Under the pieces are notes generated by a model that searched no databases, had not been told where the DNA came from, and worked only from the letters and a program-made list of their open reading frames with translations. Below, piece after piece: positions 9,981 through 20,214 of a stretch of DNA of 64,000 nt. Every line of letters starts with the position of its first letter. Position 1 is the first letter of the stretch. Source of the stretch: Henningerozyma blattae CBS 6284 (Eukaryota > Ascomycota > Saccharomycetes > Saccharomycetales > Saccharomycetaceae); contig NC_020188.1 in the NCBI RefSeq assembly GCF_000315915.1, forward strand, positions 1,009,501-1,073,500, written 5' to 3'. The translations under genes were made by a program, and so were the position numbers.

Positions 9981-10839
9981 TTCAGCACAGCATCTCTATT
10001 GTTTCTAACTATTTTAACTTATATTCTTTTCATTCATATTAAGCTTCACTCTTTTTCTTTCAGGCATCGATATTTAATTAATTTTATTTTTAAAAAAAAC
10101 TTTAATTTGTATAATATATTAAACCGTTATAGAACTGTAACATATTAATAGTAATAATAATAATAATAATACCATATAACTCGTTGTAACATTATATATC
10201 TCTATCTTAGTTAAACTGACTCGTATAGTCATCCCTTTCTCCAGATATTTTTTTTTTATCTATTTAATGACGCAGTTTCACGTGCTTACACCGTTTAGGT
10301 GATATTCCCCGAAAAATTGTCAATCCGGATATTCTATCGATCGGTTGTGTTGTTATAACTGAATTTCAGATTTACTTAGCCTTCCTTTTTGTAAATACCG
10401 AAATATAATAAAAAAAAATAAACAAAAGGATCTTTAAAAGTTTGGATTCTCTAAGTAAATCTTTGTATATATTCAAGTATCAGAAACACATATATTTTGA
10501 AAATAGCGTATTCATTTTTTATTTACTTATTTTTTTATTTGACGAGGTGAAACATATACTACTTTTCGAGGTTAAATAAAAAGCTTTCTTAAGTTTATTT
10601 TGATTTAACTTTTAAGTTATACATACTCCACAAAAATTTAGAATAAAAAAAATATAAAACAAAATAAAATATTGTATATTCTAGCTCCAAGTTTTGATAA
10701 GCATTATTTTTTTTTCATTATAAAACAATTTGATAAACATAATCTCAATAATATCTCTATAGATGGATTATTAACCCCAAGGGCACCAAATCATAACAAT
10801 ACATTTTTCAATTCGCATAATGGTAGAAATCGATCACGA
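9981..10839. other. Intergenic: FCY2 3' region and NEO1 promoter/leader
   Basis: AT-rich with a (TAA) repeat near 10151-10170 and a CACGTG at about 10279-10284. No ATG occurs between about 10270 and the out-of-frame one at 10763. The last part (about 10760-10839) is open in the NEO1 frame and may be coding; see the NEO1 entry. The HIS1 and DFG10 genes expected near here from other yeasts are absent. Confidence 0.55.
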
Positions 10840-13800
10840 ATGAATAGAAGTGTAGACTCTTTCGAAGTGCACTTTGAAGAAGATTTAGATAGTGCTTTAG
10901 ATAATATAACATTCAACAATAGAAGTACTACGAACCTTGAAAGTAATCCTGATTTAAATCAAAACGTTTCATCTTTAAATCAACCTTTTGATATGAAAGA
11001 CAATTCTTCAATATCGGATAAAAATAACTATATTAATAATAATAATGGTAAAGAAAGTTTTGAAATGAAAACTTTTATAAATTCAAACTCAATAAATCGT
11101 AAGTCATTCTCTCAAGATACCCATCCCCTTTTATCAAACGATGAAAATTTAGATCCTCATAACAATAACAGTGATAATAATAGTAATAATCGAAGGACAA
11201 TTTTTACTAATATTTCTCTTATTTTCAATAAATTTCGTTTAAATCTTTCAAATCTAGCTCCATTCAACTATAAGAACGAAAAAATAACTTCTACTCAAGA
11301 TAGGGAAATTCATCCAAATAAAACATCAAGCGATGATTCAAATTTATATTCTTCAAACCAAATATCCAATGCAAAATATAACGCTTTTACTTTTATACCG
11401 ACATTACTATATGAACAATTTAAATTTTTTTATAATCTTTATTTTCTCATTGTTGCCTTGTCACAAGCAATCCCTGTTTTAAGAATTGGATATTTATCAT
11501 CTTACGTTGCACCTTTATGTTTTGTATTAACAGTTACTATGTCGAAAGAAGCACTGGACGATATACAAAGACGACGTAGGGATAAGGAATCTAATGGAGA
11601 ATTATATGAAGTTTTACAGGAAAGACAATTGGTTCCAAGTAAAGATCTAAAAGTAGGAGATTTACTTAGAATAAATAAAGGTAATAGAGTACCTGCAGAT
11701 ATGGTTCTGTTGAAATCAAGTGAATCTTCTGGTGAATCATTTATAAAGACAGATCAACTAGATGGTGAAACAGATTGGAAATTAAGAATAGCACCAGCAT
11801 TATCACAGAAGTTATCAGAAGAAGAAATAATTAATACTTTAACAATTGTTGCATCTCCACCAAGAAAGGAAATACATTCGTTTTTGGGTAAAATATATAA
11901 AAATGATTCTACTTCGAATCCATTATCCATTGATAATACTCTTTGGGCAAATACTGTATTGGCCTCTACTGGCTCTTGTATTGGTTGTGTTATCTATACG
12001 GGTAAAGACACTAGACAAAGTATGAATACTACCTCTTCAAAAGTTAAAGTTGGTCTTTTAGAAATCGAAATTAATAATGTTTCTAAAATTTTATGTGCTT
12101 CAGTATTTGTATTGTCTGTAGTCTTGGTTGCATTTGCTGGGTTCCATAACTCAGATTGGTATATTGATATTATGCGATACTTAATTCTATTTTCCACTAT
12201 TATTCCAGTTTCTTTGAGAGTCAACTTGGATTTAGCTAAATCAGTTTACTCTTATCAAATTCAAAATGATGCACTAATACCTGAAACTATTGTTAGAACT
12301 AGTACTATTCCAGAAGATTTAGGCCGTATTGAATATTTATTAAGTGATAAGACTGGTACCTTAACTCAAAATGATATGGAATTGAAAAAAATACATTTAG
12401 GTACAGTATCATATACATCTGAAACATTTGATCTAGTAGCACAATACATTTCCCTCTTGGGTAGCAATGCAAGTACAACACAGCCATCCACTTCAAGGAG
12501 AGATTTTTCTACACGTGTATGTGACTTAATTGTCACTTTAGCCCTATGCCATAACGTCACTCCAGTTTTTGAAGACGAAGAATTAACATATCAAGCAGCC
12601 TCACCAGACGAAGTTGCCATTGTCAAATTCACCGAACAAGTTGGTTTATCACTGTTTAAAAGAGACCGTAAGAGTATTACTTTACTACATGAAAGTACAG
12701 GTGAAACTTTTGATTGTGAAATTTTGAATATGTTTCCCTTTAATTCAGATACAAAAAGAATGGGGATTATAGTCCACTTTAAACAAAAGGAAGAATATTG
12801 GTTTTTACAAAAAGGTGCAGATACTGTGATGGCTAAAATTGTAGAAAATAATGAATGGCTGGAAGAAGAGACTGATAATATGGCTCGTGAAGGTTTACGT
12901 ACTTTAGTAATTGGTAGAAGAAAAATGTCAAAGAAGGAATATGATAACTTTTCTAGTGATTACCATACAGCATCACTTTCAATGACCAATAGAGATGACC
13001 AAATGGCAGAAGTAATTAACAAGCATTTAGAACATGATTTAGAATTATTGGGTTTAACAGGCGTGGAAGATAAATTACAAAAAGATGTAAAGAGCTCTAT
13101 TGAACTTTTAAGAAATGCAGGTATCAAGATTTGGATGTTAACTGGTGATAAAGTAGAAACTGCACGTTGTGTATCACTAAATGCAAAGCTAATCTCTAGA
13201 GGTCAAAATGTAATTACCATTACCAAGCTAAATAGACCAGAAGGTGCATTAAGTCATCTAGATTATATTAAGACAAATCAAAATTCATGTTTATTAATTG
13301 ATGGTGAATCATTGGCAATGTTTTTAACTCATTATAGATCTGAATTTTTTGAAGCAGTTGTTAGATTACCTGCTGTGATTGCATGTAGATGTACTCCACA
13401 GCAAAAAGCTGACGTAGCTTTATTAATTAGGGAAATCACCGGGAAAAGAGTATGCTGTATTGGTGATGGTGGTAACGATGTTAGCATGATTCAATGTGCA
13501 GACGTTGGTGTAGGTATTGTTGGGAAAGAAGGTAAACAGGCATCTTTGGCTGCAGATTTTTCAGTAACTCAATTTTGCCACATTACTAAGTTATTTTTAT
13601 GGCATGGAAGAAACTCATATAAAAGATCTGCTAAACTGGCTCAATTTGTTATGCATAGAGGTCTTGTTATTGCAGTATGTCAAACTGTTTATTCTATATG
13701 TTCCAAATTCGAACCATTAGCTCTTTATCAAGGTTGGTTAATGGTTGGATATGCTACTTGTTATACAATGTTTCCAGTGTTTTCATTAACTCTGGATCAT

Positions 13801-14277
13801 GATATTCCAGAATCATTATCCAAGATTTATCCAGAACTTTATAGAGATTTGAGAGAATCTAAAAGTTTATCTTATAGGACTTTTTTCGTTTGGTGCGCCT
13901 TATCGTGTTATCAAGGATGTGTAATTCAAAATTTATCACAGATTTTTACAAGTGTTAATGAAATTGATTTTACTAAAATGGTAGCCATAAGTTTTACTGC
14001 ATTGATCTTGAACGAGTTAATTATGGTTGCATTAGAGATATATTCCTGGAATCCAATTATGATATGGAGTCAAGCTGCAACGTTAATATTCTTCATGGGA
14101 TCTATTCCGTTTTTGAGTGATTATTATAATTTAAAGTATATGTGTCACGTATTATACTTTGGTGAATTATTTTGTATCATATCAATATCAATATTACCAG
14201 TTTGGGCTTCCAAATTTCTATATAGAAAAATGCATCCACCAAGTCATACGAAAGTGCAAGCTTTTGTAACAGTTTGA
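10840..14277 (+). CDS. NEO1: Neo1, essential P4-type ATPase (phospholipid flippase)
   Basis: 1145 codons from the first in-frame ATG at 10840. It is a Golgi/endosome aminophospholipid flippase, and unlike Drs2 it needs no Cdc50 subunit. Visible motifs are DQLDGET near residue 308 (actuator), LLSDKTGTLTQ with the phosphorylated Asp near 503, CHNVTP and YQAASPDEVAIVKFTE (nucleotide domain), KIWMLTGDKVETA, and CCIGDGGNDVSMIQ near 875. Ten C-terminal/central membrane segments follow. It matches S. cerevisiae Neo1 closely throughout and lies convergent with SYG1 as YIL048W does. The start is uncertain: the frame is open upstream to about 10640, and residues just before the ATG (FFNSHNGRN) resemble the S. 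cerevisiae N-terminus. A start upstream, lost to a one-base indel or non-ATG, is possible. Confidence 0.93.
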   Translation: MNRSVDSFEVHFEEDLDSALDNITFNNRSTTNLESNPDLNQNVSSLNQPFDMKDNSSISDKNNYINNNNGKESFEMKTFINSNSINRKSFSQDTHPLLSNDENLDPHNNNSDNNSNNRRTIFTNISLIFNKFRLNLSNLAPFNYKNEKITSTQDREIHPNKTSSDDSNLYSSNQISNAKYNAFTFIPTLLYEQFKFFYNLYFLIVALSQAIPVLRIGYLSSYVAPLCFVLTVTMSKEALDDIQRRRRDKESNGELYEVLQERQLVPSKDLKVGDLLRINKGNRVPADMVLLKSSESSGESFIKTDQLDGETDWKLRIAPALSQKLSEEEIINTLTIVASPPRKEIHSFLGKIYKNDSTSNPLSIDNTLWANTVLASTGSCIGCVIYTGKDTRQSMNTTSSKVKVGLLEIEINNVSKILCASVFVLSVVLVAFAGFHNSDWYIDIMRYLILFSTIIPVSLRVNLDLAKSVYSYQIQNDALIPETIVRTSTIPEDLGRIEYLLSDKTGTLTQNDMELKKIHLGTVSYTSETFDLVAQYISLLGSNASTTQPSTSRRDFSTRVCDLIVTLALCHNVTPVFEDEELTYQAASPDEVAIVKFTEQVGLSLFKRDRKSITLLHESTGETFDCEILNMFPFNSDTKRMGIIVHFKQKEEYWFLQKGADTVMAKIVENNEWLEEETDNMAREGLRTLVIGRRKMSKKEYDNFSSDYHTASLSMTNRDDQMAEVINKHLEHDLELLGLTGVEDKLQKDVKSSIELLRNAGIKIWMLTGDKVETARCVSLNAKLISRGQNVITITKLNRPEGALSHLDYIKTNQNSCLLIDGESLAMFLTHYRSEFFEAVVRLPAVIACRCTPQQKADVALLIREITGKRVCCIGDGGNDVSMIQCADVGVGIVGKEGKQASLAADFSVTQFCHITKLFLWHGRNSYKRSAKLAQFVMHRGLVIAVCQTVYSICSKFEPLALYQGWLMVGYATCYTMFPVFSLTLDHDIPESLSKIYPELYRDLRESKSLSYRTFFVWCALSCYQGCVIQNLSQIFTSVNEIDFTKMVAISFTALILNELIMVALEIYSWNPIMIWSQAATLIFFMGSIPFLSDYYNLKYMCHVLYFGELFCIISISILPVWASKFLYRKMHPPSHTKVQAFVTV

Positions 14278-14763
14278 TTTTATGAGTTGTTTAAAAAAAG
14301 TAAAGTTTTTTTTCTTTTTTTTTTTTTTTTTACTATACTGTTGTTATACATATTAATAAATATATTCCAATTAGTTTTAATTTAATTTAGACATTTCACT
14401 TTTATATTTCTTAATTCTCAAAAAAAATATTTAATAATAAATAGACTATCAATATAGGCGTATTCAAAAAAATGATAATTGTATTTTACACCGATTAAGA
14501 AATATTAATGGAAATAAATAAATGTATAAATAGGGAAATAAATAAAAATTACAAATTCTATAAATTAATTGTATAATAAATGCAAGGATATATAGTGGTA
14601 AGAAAACCTACTATAGTAAAATGTCAAGAATAAGAGAGTGAATTAGAGGGAGGTGGAAGATTAATCATGAGTGTTTTTAGTAATTTCATTATTCGTTAAT
14701 GTCAATTTGTCTTGTCGTTCAAAATAAAAGATTTAAATGTTTGGTATGTTTGTTTGTTTTTTA
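14278..14763. other. Convergent intergenic between NEO1 and SYG1
   Basis: About 490 bases holding the two 3' ends. It is very AT-rich with a long T run at about 14313-14330. No gene or named site is seen. Confidence 0.65.
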
Positions 14764-17353
14764 TTATTCTTTTTTATTCAATTCTTGATATTTATTTGAG
14801 GAGAAAGCTCGAGGTCTTTGGAAATCACTTGTATGAGCCCAGGTAATTGATCTTGCCATGCTTCCAGAAGTAATAGCTTGTGGATCGTTTAAACTATTAA
14901 TTGGGATTGGAATATGTGATACCATATCTGAAGAGATGGTACTACATTCACTTAATGCTTGTGAACTTATTGAATGATTAGAAGATGATAAATTATTTTC
15001 TACATCGTTAATCAAAATATCTGGAGGGGTACTTGTTTCATGAGAAGAAGATTGATGCATTTGTGAAGAAATATTTGGATAAGGCAATGGAGCTTCACCT
15101 GTGACTCTACATAATTTTACATTTGCCACATGTTCATTTTCCACACGGAATATAACCCAAACAAATCTTCTTAATATCTCAGTTGTTGCTAGGATGAAAG
15201 ATGAGATTGAACTTAATTGTAATTCATGAGAAGCCACAACATAAAAGACCCATTGGAATCTAATAACAACATCAAAGATAATAAATGCGTAATAAACCCA
15301 TTTTTTTTTCAAAGAATATTCTCCAGTGACACAATGTTTAGAACCTGCTAAATATAAATCATCTCTTAATAACCAATTTTTCGAGTTTGGTTGGAAAAAA
15401 GTGCAATCCATTAATAAATCCCAAATTGAAACATAAATGGAATTTATAACGGAAGACCAAATGAAGAAAGCGGTGAAACTACCACCATAATTCCCTAATC
15501 TATAAGCACAGAATGCAGCTGTAGAAACCACACCGATGAAATATTTAATTGCGTTTGGAATATGAGGAAACCATTGTTTTGAATCACCATATCTTCTAAT
15601 ACATTGCATACATCTCCAAAAGTTAGGTAAACAGACCAAGGCCGCTATACTACTGTTATGTGTAACACCACAAAGATCTCTTCCATTATCATTTGAATAA
15701 ACACAATAAATCATACCAAGACTACCAAGTGAATAACCTAATGAACAAAAGATGACACCCCAAAAGAAATCAGCAAATTCTACGGGGAAAAATCCCGACA
15801 TGACTAATCTAATCATACCAATTAAAATATGTTTTCTTGATTGTACTAGTTTATCCCAATATGGTATGATACCATTGGGACAAATGAATAGTAACAGAGT
15901 CATAATGATATAGATTGGGAAATATGGGTTTAACTGATTATTTTCAAAAGATTTCAACATTAAAATTGAAAAAGGTAAAGTGAAAAAATTTAAAAAATAA
16001 ATTTTAATGGGGATAAAACTTGTAGCAAAATCATTATTAAAGAATCTTGTACCATGAGAAGTATGGATTTCACCCAACATGATAAATCTATAATTGATAC
16101 CACATCTATGCCAAATGAAGCAATCTATCATATAAAGCCAAGCGATTAAAAGAAATAAAAACCATCCGCCCCAAATTGGTAATAATAATTTGAAATTGAT
16201 TGTCAATTGATTAATTCTCAAGATATTAATTGTATATATAAAAGTTGCAAATGAAAAACCTAGCCCTAACCCTGCAGTAAAGATTTGAATTAATGATCTA
16301 TTATTTTCATGCACAACTCTTTCATTTAAAGAGAATTCATTTGTCAATTTTTTCAAAATTTCCTGATTTAATTTTCTCTCCTGAGGGCAATTTTTATTTA
16401 TTAAATCTATCGAATACCATTTAGCCACAATAGATTCCCATTTAATAATTGGATCATTTGTAGTTGGTAACTCAGGTAGATTGTTGAATAAGAGAGAAGA
16501 ACTTTGTTTTAATTGTAAAAACGAATCCATCGTGCTGGGAGTGTTAGCCCCCGTGACTGGTTTTTTAATATTTGTGTGATGATAAAATAATGGATAATCC
16601 TTATGGCAATTTAATAAGAATGATAATTGTTCGTTTGCATTTACAATTTTATCGAATTTTTTAATAATTTTTCTAATACCCATTACATTAAGAGTTCTAA
16701 ACCCTTTAATCAATTGTAAGAAAAGATAAAATTCCAAAATTGCATCCAACAATAATGATTTAGAATCTTTAAGATCCAAATGTAATTGATCATTAAAGAT
16801 GGAACAATTTTCTAATGGAAGATTATTTTTTTTATTGAAAAGCCAAGTCTCTAAATAAATAGGTAATGAAGGTAATAAATTATTTTTAAATAAAAATGAT
16901 TTACAACATTGCCAAACGTTTTTATGAGGATGTTTTTCAATTGGATTAGTAGCGATTTGTTGAATGGAATCATAAGAAGTAGAAGTTGTTAAAAGAGAAG
17001 TTGTCGTTGCCTCGTGATGGAGTTTCATGTGTAAGTTGTAAATCGATAATTGATTTTCCAACACTTTGAACCGTTCTTCACATTGATCTAATAGAGATAG
17101 ATAGAAATCATTAATATTAGTTAATTGGCAATCAATCAACCAATCATTAACAAATTCATTTATTTTCAATTTCTTAGCATCTATAATTTGATCAGAACCT
17201 GAACTTGGACCCAAGAAAAATGATGCTTTTTGAGGAAGAGAATGAATCTTTTCATTCTTGTATACTTCCAATTTTTTTACCAGCTTGATAATTGATATAT
17301 TTTTCCTTCCATTCAGGAATTCTTGAATCATTTAATAATTCTCCGAATCTCAT
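14764..17353 (-). CDS. SYG1: Syg1, SPX-EXS membrane protein, with a one-base frameshift near the start
   Basis: The long frame (14764-17331) encodes an EXS-family protein of the Syg1/XPR1 type, a plasma-membrane protein with an SPX inositol-phosphate sensor and a phosphate-export-like membrane core. Family features include NRSLIQIFTAGLGLG, WGGWFLFLLIAWLY, CFIWHRCGINYRFIMLGE, NWLLRDDLYLAG and RRFVWVIFRVENEHVANVKL near the C-terminus. However, its apparent N-terminus is out of register. The true SPX start is in another frame from the ATG at 17353, reading MRFGELLNDSRIPEWKEKY then INYQAGKK, up to an A7 run at 17272-17278. Removing one A would join it to LEVYKNEK of the long frame, as in S. cerevisiae. 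This is an assembly error or a real lesion. Length without the break would be about 862 (S. cerevisiae 902). Confidence 0.88.
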
Positions 17354-18225
17354 TGCGATGGATCATTATATTATTTTTTTTCTTTTCCTTTTTTTTTGTT
17401 TTCCAACTCTAAACAAAATTATGTCAAATTACATTTTGAAAAAAAATAAAAGAGGAGATTTATGGAGTTATGTAGATCTTTTTATATAATCGACGATGCG
17501 ATGAACATTCTTTGTAAATTCTTGAAGAGTCGTCTCATCTATCTGTAAGAATCTCAGTAGGTCCTTTGTGCCGTAAAACGTCGCCTAGTCAGGCAATGGG
17601 TGATACTTAAAAGGGTAACTTCTATTCAAAAGAGACACATGCGTATTGTACCTATAAAAGAGAAGAAGAAGAAGAAGACAAAAAAATGGTCAAGACAAAA
17701 AAAATAAAAACTAAAAATAATGGTGACAATTTTTAAAAAAAAAAAAAAAAAAAAAAGAAAAAAGAAAACAATAGGGAAACGACGATTCCGGTTGTTGCAG
17801 AGAAGAGGTCGTAGAAAGATAGTAGGCAGGATCTTGTGAGAGATGTCACCACGAGAGGGAAGGTATATAAACGAAAGGCAAGACAAACAGTAAAATAAAA
17901 AAAAAAATTTGTATTTGTATTTGTATTTGTAAATAAAAAAAAAATAAATTTGGTTCGAAGAATAAAATATATCGAAAGGGGGGGGGGGGGGGGGACTTGA
18001 AGAGTTGTGTAATTTTTTTATATAAGCGGATTGTTAGGTATAATAATGCGTATTGTATTGTCTTGACCAACCACATCGATTCTCGCGCCACACACGTGGT
18101 GCGCCACAGTGAAAAAAAACCGAGATGAGTATAAGTGTATAAGAATAATATAAAGCTTAGCTTATAAATACAAAAACAAAAAAAAAAAAAAAGTAAATAA
18201 AAGTACATCAAGCATAAAGTGTAAG
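17354..18225. other. Divergent promoter between SYG1 and MET30
   Basis: About 870 bases rich in simple sequence: an A run of about 20 at 17738-17756, a (TTTGTA) hexamer array near 17909-17931 and a run of 17 G at 17978-17994. Sulfur-control sites close to MET30 are listed separately. The open frames on the minus strand are low-complexity Phe/Leu strings and are not supported. Confidence 0.65.
18093..18110 (+). promoter_or_regulatory. Cbf1 E-box plus Met31/Met32-type site upstream of MET30
   Basis: CACGTG at 18093-18098 is followed four bases later by GCCACAGT at 18103-18110, the reverse complement of the Met31/32 core ACTGTGGC. They lie 116-133 bases before the MET30 start. In S. cerevisiae Met4 is recruited by Cbf1 and Met31/32 to such pairs, and MET30 itself is a Met4 target, so this looks like the feedback element. 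Binding is inferred. Confidence 0.6.
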
Positions 18226-19950
18226 ATGAAAGAGAGTAAGAAGAGGAGTCATGAAGAGAATGAAGAGAATACGAATAAACGGCCCAGGCCCGGTGTACCC
18301 GAGTATAATTTCAACAAGTTTTGTTATCGACACAACCCCGATGTCCAATCATTAAGTACCACAGATTGTAAGATGAAGGATCTTGAGAAGATGGATGAGA
18401 TAAATAGCAAAGTGCAAAAGTTAGGAGATGAGGATAAAAAGAACGTACAAAGGATATTTGAAGTTTTCAATAACGCTAACCCGACGATCAGGAAATTGAT
18501 TATTGATGGGATATTGATGGAAAGCTGTTCCCCACAACTTTCGTATATCTCATCACAGCTGGTGAATTTGATCAAGATTGATTTCATTAGTGTGCTGCCC
18601 CGAGAGATTTCGTTAAAGATTTTGAGATATTTAGATTGTCAATCGCTTTGTAATGCGGCGATTGTATCGAGAAGTTGGCAGCGATTAGCAGATGATGATT
18701 CGGTTTGGTATCACATGTGTGAACAACATATTGATAAGAAATGTCGAAATTGTGGATGGGGGTTACCTCTTTTGCATATGAAACGAGTACGAATGTGTAA
18801 TGAAGTGTGTCAGGTGAAAGATTTGAGCGGCGGGATGAAATGTACAACTGTTAACCCATGGAAGAACGTTTACCGAGAGAGATACAAAGTGGAGTCGAAT
18901 TGGAGGCGTGGGTGTTGTCAAATACGAGAGTTCAAAGGTCATATGGATGGTGTTTTGACGCTGCAGTTTAATTACCGCTTATTATTTACCGGGTCGTATG
19001 ATTCGACGATTGCTATATGGGATCTGTATAGTGGTAAGTTGATACGACGGTTGAATGGTCATTCTGACGGGATCAAAACGTTATATTTCGATGAAAACAA
19101 GTTGATTACGGGGTCCTTAGACAAGACGATACGGGTGTGGGACTACAAAGGTGGTAGGTGTATCAGTACGTACAAGGGCCACAGCGATAGTATATTGAGT
19201 GTGGACTGTTACAAGAAATTGATTGTGAGTGGGAGTGCGGATTGCAGTGTAAAAGTATGGCATATCGAAAGAAGGACGTGTTATACGTTGAAAGGTCATA
19301 CGGAATGGGTGAATTGTGTCAAGTTGCATCCAACAAGCTTTTCATGTTTTAGTGCCAGCGATGATTGTACGATACGAATGTGGGATTTACGAAGTAACAA
19401 GTGTTTGAAAGTTTTCAAAGGCCATGTGGGCCAAGTCCAAAAAGTGATACCGTTGAGTATCAAAGATATCGAGGGGCTTGTAGTGGATGACGAAGTGCAG
19501 TCCTCGGCATCTGCACAATCAACTGCAGATGAGCCGTGTGACGACCCACTGGATACTTCCATACCGTACCCAACCCATCTGCTGTCATGCTCCTTAGACA
19601 ATACGATCAAGCTATGGGATGTATACACGGGGAAATGCGTGCGCACCCAGTTTGGTCACGTGGAGGGTGTTTGGGATATAGCAGCTGACAATTTCCGTAT
19701 AGTGAGTGGATCACACGACGGATGTGTCAAAGTGTGGGATTTACAATCGGGCAGGTGTACAAACAGTTTCCAAGGAACCCAGCGCGTGGAGGAGAGTAGT
19801 TCTACAGAGTCGCCACAGTCAGGCCCCGGCCCACACCCGCACGAGCCGCCGGCAAAATTAGTGCCTATTGCGTGTGTTGCGTTGGGTGATTCTCAATTTC
19901 TGAGTGGGGACGAGCTAGGCTGTGTGAAGTTGTATAATTTTGATATTTGA
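18226..19950 (+). CDS. MET30: Met30, F-box/WD40 subunit of the SCF-Met30 ubiquitin ligase
   Basis: 574 codons (S. cerevisiae 640). SCF-Met30 ubiquitinates the activator Met4 (and Swe1), shutting off sulfur assimilation genes and linking them to cell cycle and cadmium response. A charged, nuclear-type N-terminus (KKRSHEE, NKRPRPG) precedes a helical dimerisation region and the F-box at about residues 120-165 (ISVLPREISLKILRYLD). From about residue 235 come eight WD40 blades with repeated GH...VWD/LWD signatures. An acidic linker (residues 415-440) sits between blades. The second half is unusually GC-rich for this genome, with codons such as CGG, ACG and CCC, and merges into the GC island downstream. 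Neighbours SYG1 and PIG2 match YIL047C and YIL045W. Confidence 0.95.
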   Translation: MKESKKRSHEENEENTNKRPRPGVPEYNFNKFCYRHNPDVQSLSTTDCKMKDLEKMDEINSKVQKLGDEDKKNVQRIFEVFNNANPTIRKLIIDGILMESCSPQLSYISSQLVNLIKIDFISVLPREISLKILRYLDCQSLCNAAIVSRSWQRLADDDSVWYHMCEQHIDKKCRNCGWGLPLLHMKRVRMCNEVCQVKDLSGGMKCTTVNPWKNVYRERYKVESNWRRGCCQIREFKGHMDGVLTLQFNYRLLFTGSYDSTIAIWDLYSGKLIRRLNGHSDGIKTLYFDENKLITGSLDKTIRVWDYKGGRCISTYKGHSDSILSVDCYKKLIVSGSADCSVKVWHIERRTCYTLKGHTEWVNCVKLHPTSFSCFSASDDCTIRMWDLRSNKCLKVFKGHVGQVQKVIPLSIKDIEGLVVDDEVQSSASAQSTADEPCDDPLDTSIPYPTHLLSCSLDNTIKLWDVYTGKCVRTQFGHVEGVWDIAADNFRIVSGSHDGCVKVWDLQSGRCTNSFQGTQRVEESSSTESPQSGPGPHPHEPPAKLVPIACVALGDSQFLSGDELGCVKLYNFDI

Positions 19951-20096
19951 AATGTATGTGTGCGTGTGCATGTGCGTTTGTTTGGCTGTAACACTGGAAT
20001 ACCGGCACAAGAATTTCACACTGTATTTGCAATCACAGGGGGGCAAGGGGCGGTGTCCGGGTGCGCGCCGCGTGGCCTTTAAAAGCACGACACTCT

Positions 20097-20156
20097 CGCC
20101 CTGCCTATCGCCCTGCCTATCGCCCTGCCTGTTGCCCTGCCTGTTGCCCTGCCTAT
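20097..20156 (+). repeat. 12-bp minisatellite, five units
   Basis: Five adjacent units of CGCCCTGCCTAT and close variants (unit 3 ends TGT; units 4 and 5 begin with T) between MET30 and PIG2, in non-coding GC-rich DNA. A second array with the same CCTGCCT core lies at 22151-22192. Confidence 0.9.
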
Positions 20157-20214
20157 TGCTCTCCCATTCCCACCACACACACACAACCTCCTGCCTCGTC
20201 ACACTCCTCACAAA

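Noticed and set aside
17626..18211. Minus-strand frames of about 86 and 121 codons in the SYG1-MET30 promoter
   Set aside because: They consist of Phe/Leu/Pro strings from A, G and TTTGTA repeats and have no conserved content.
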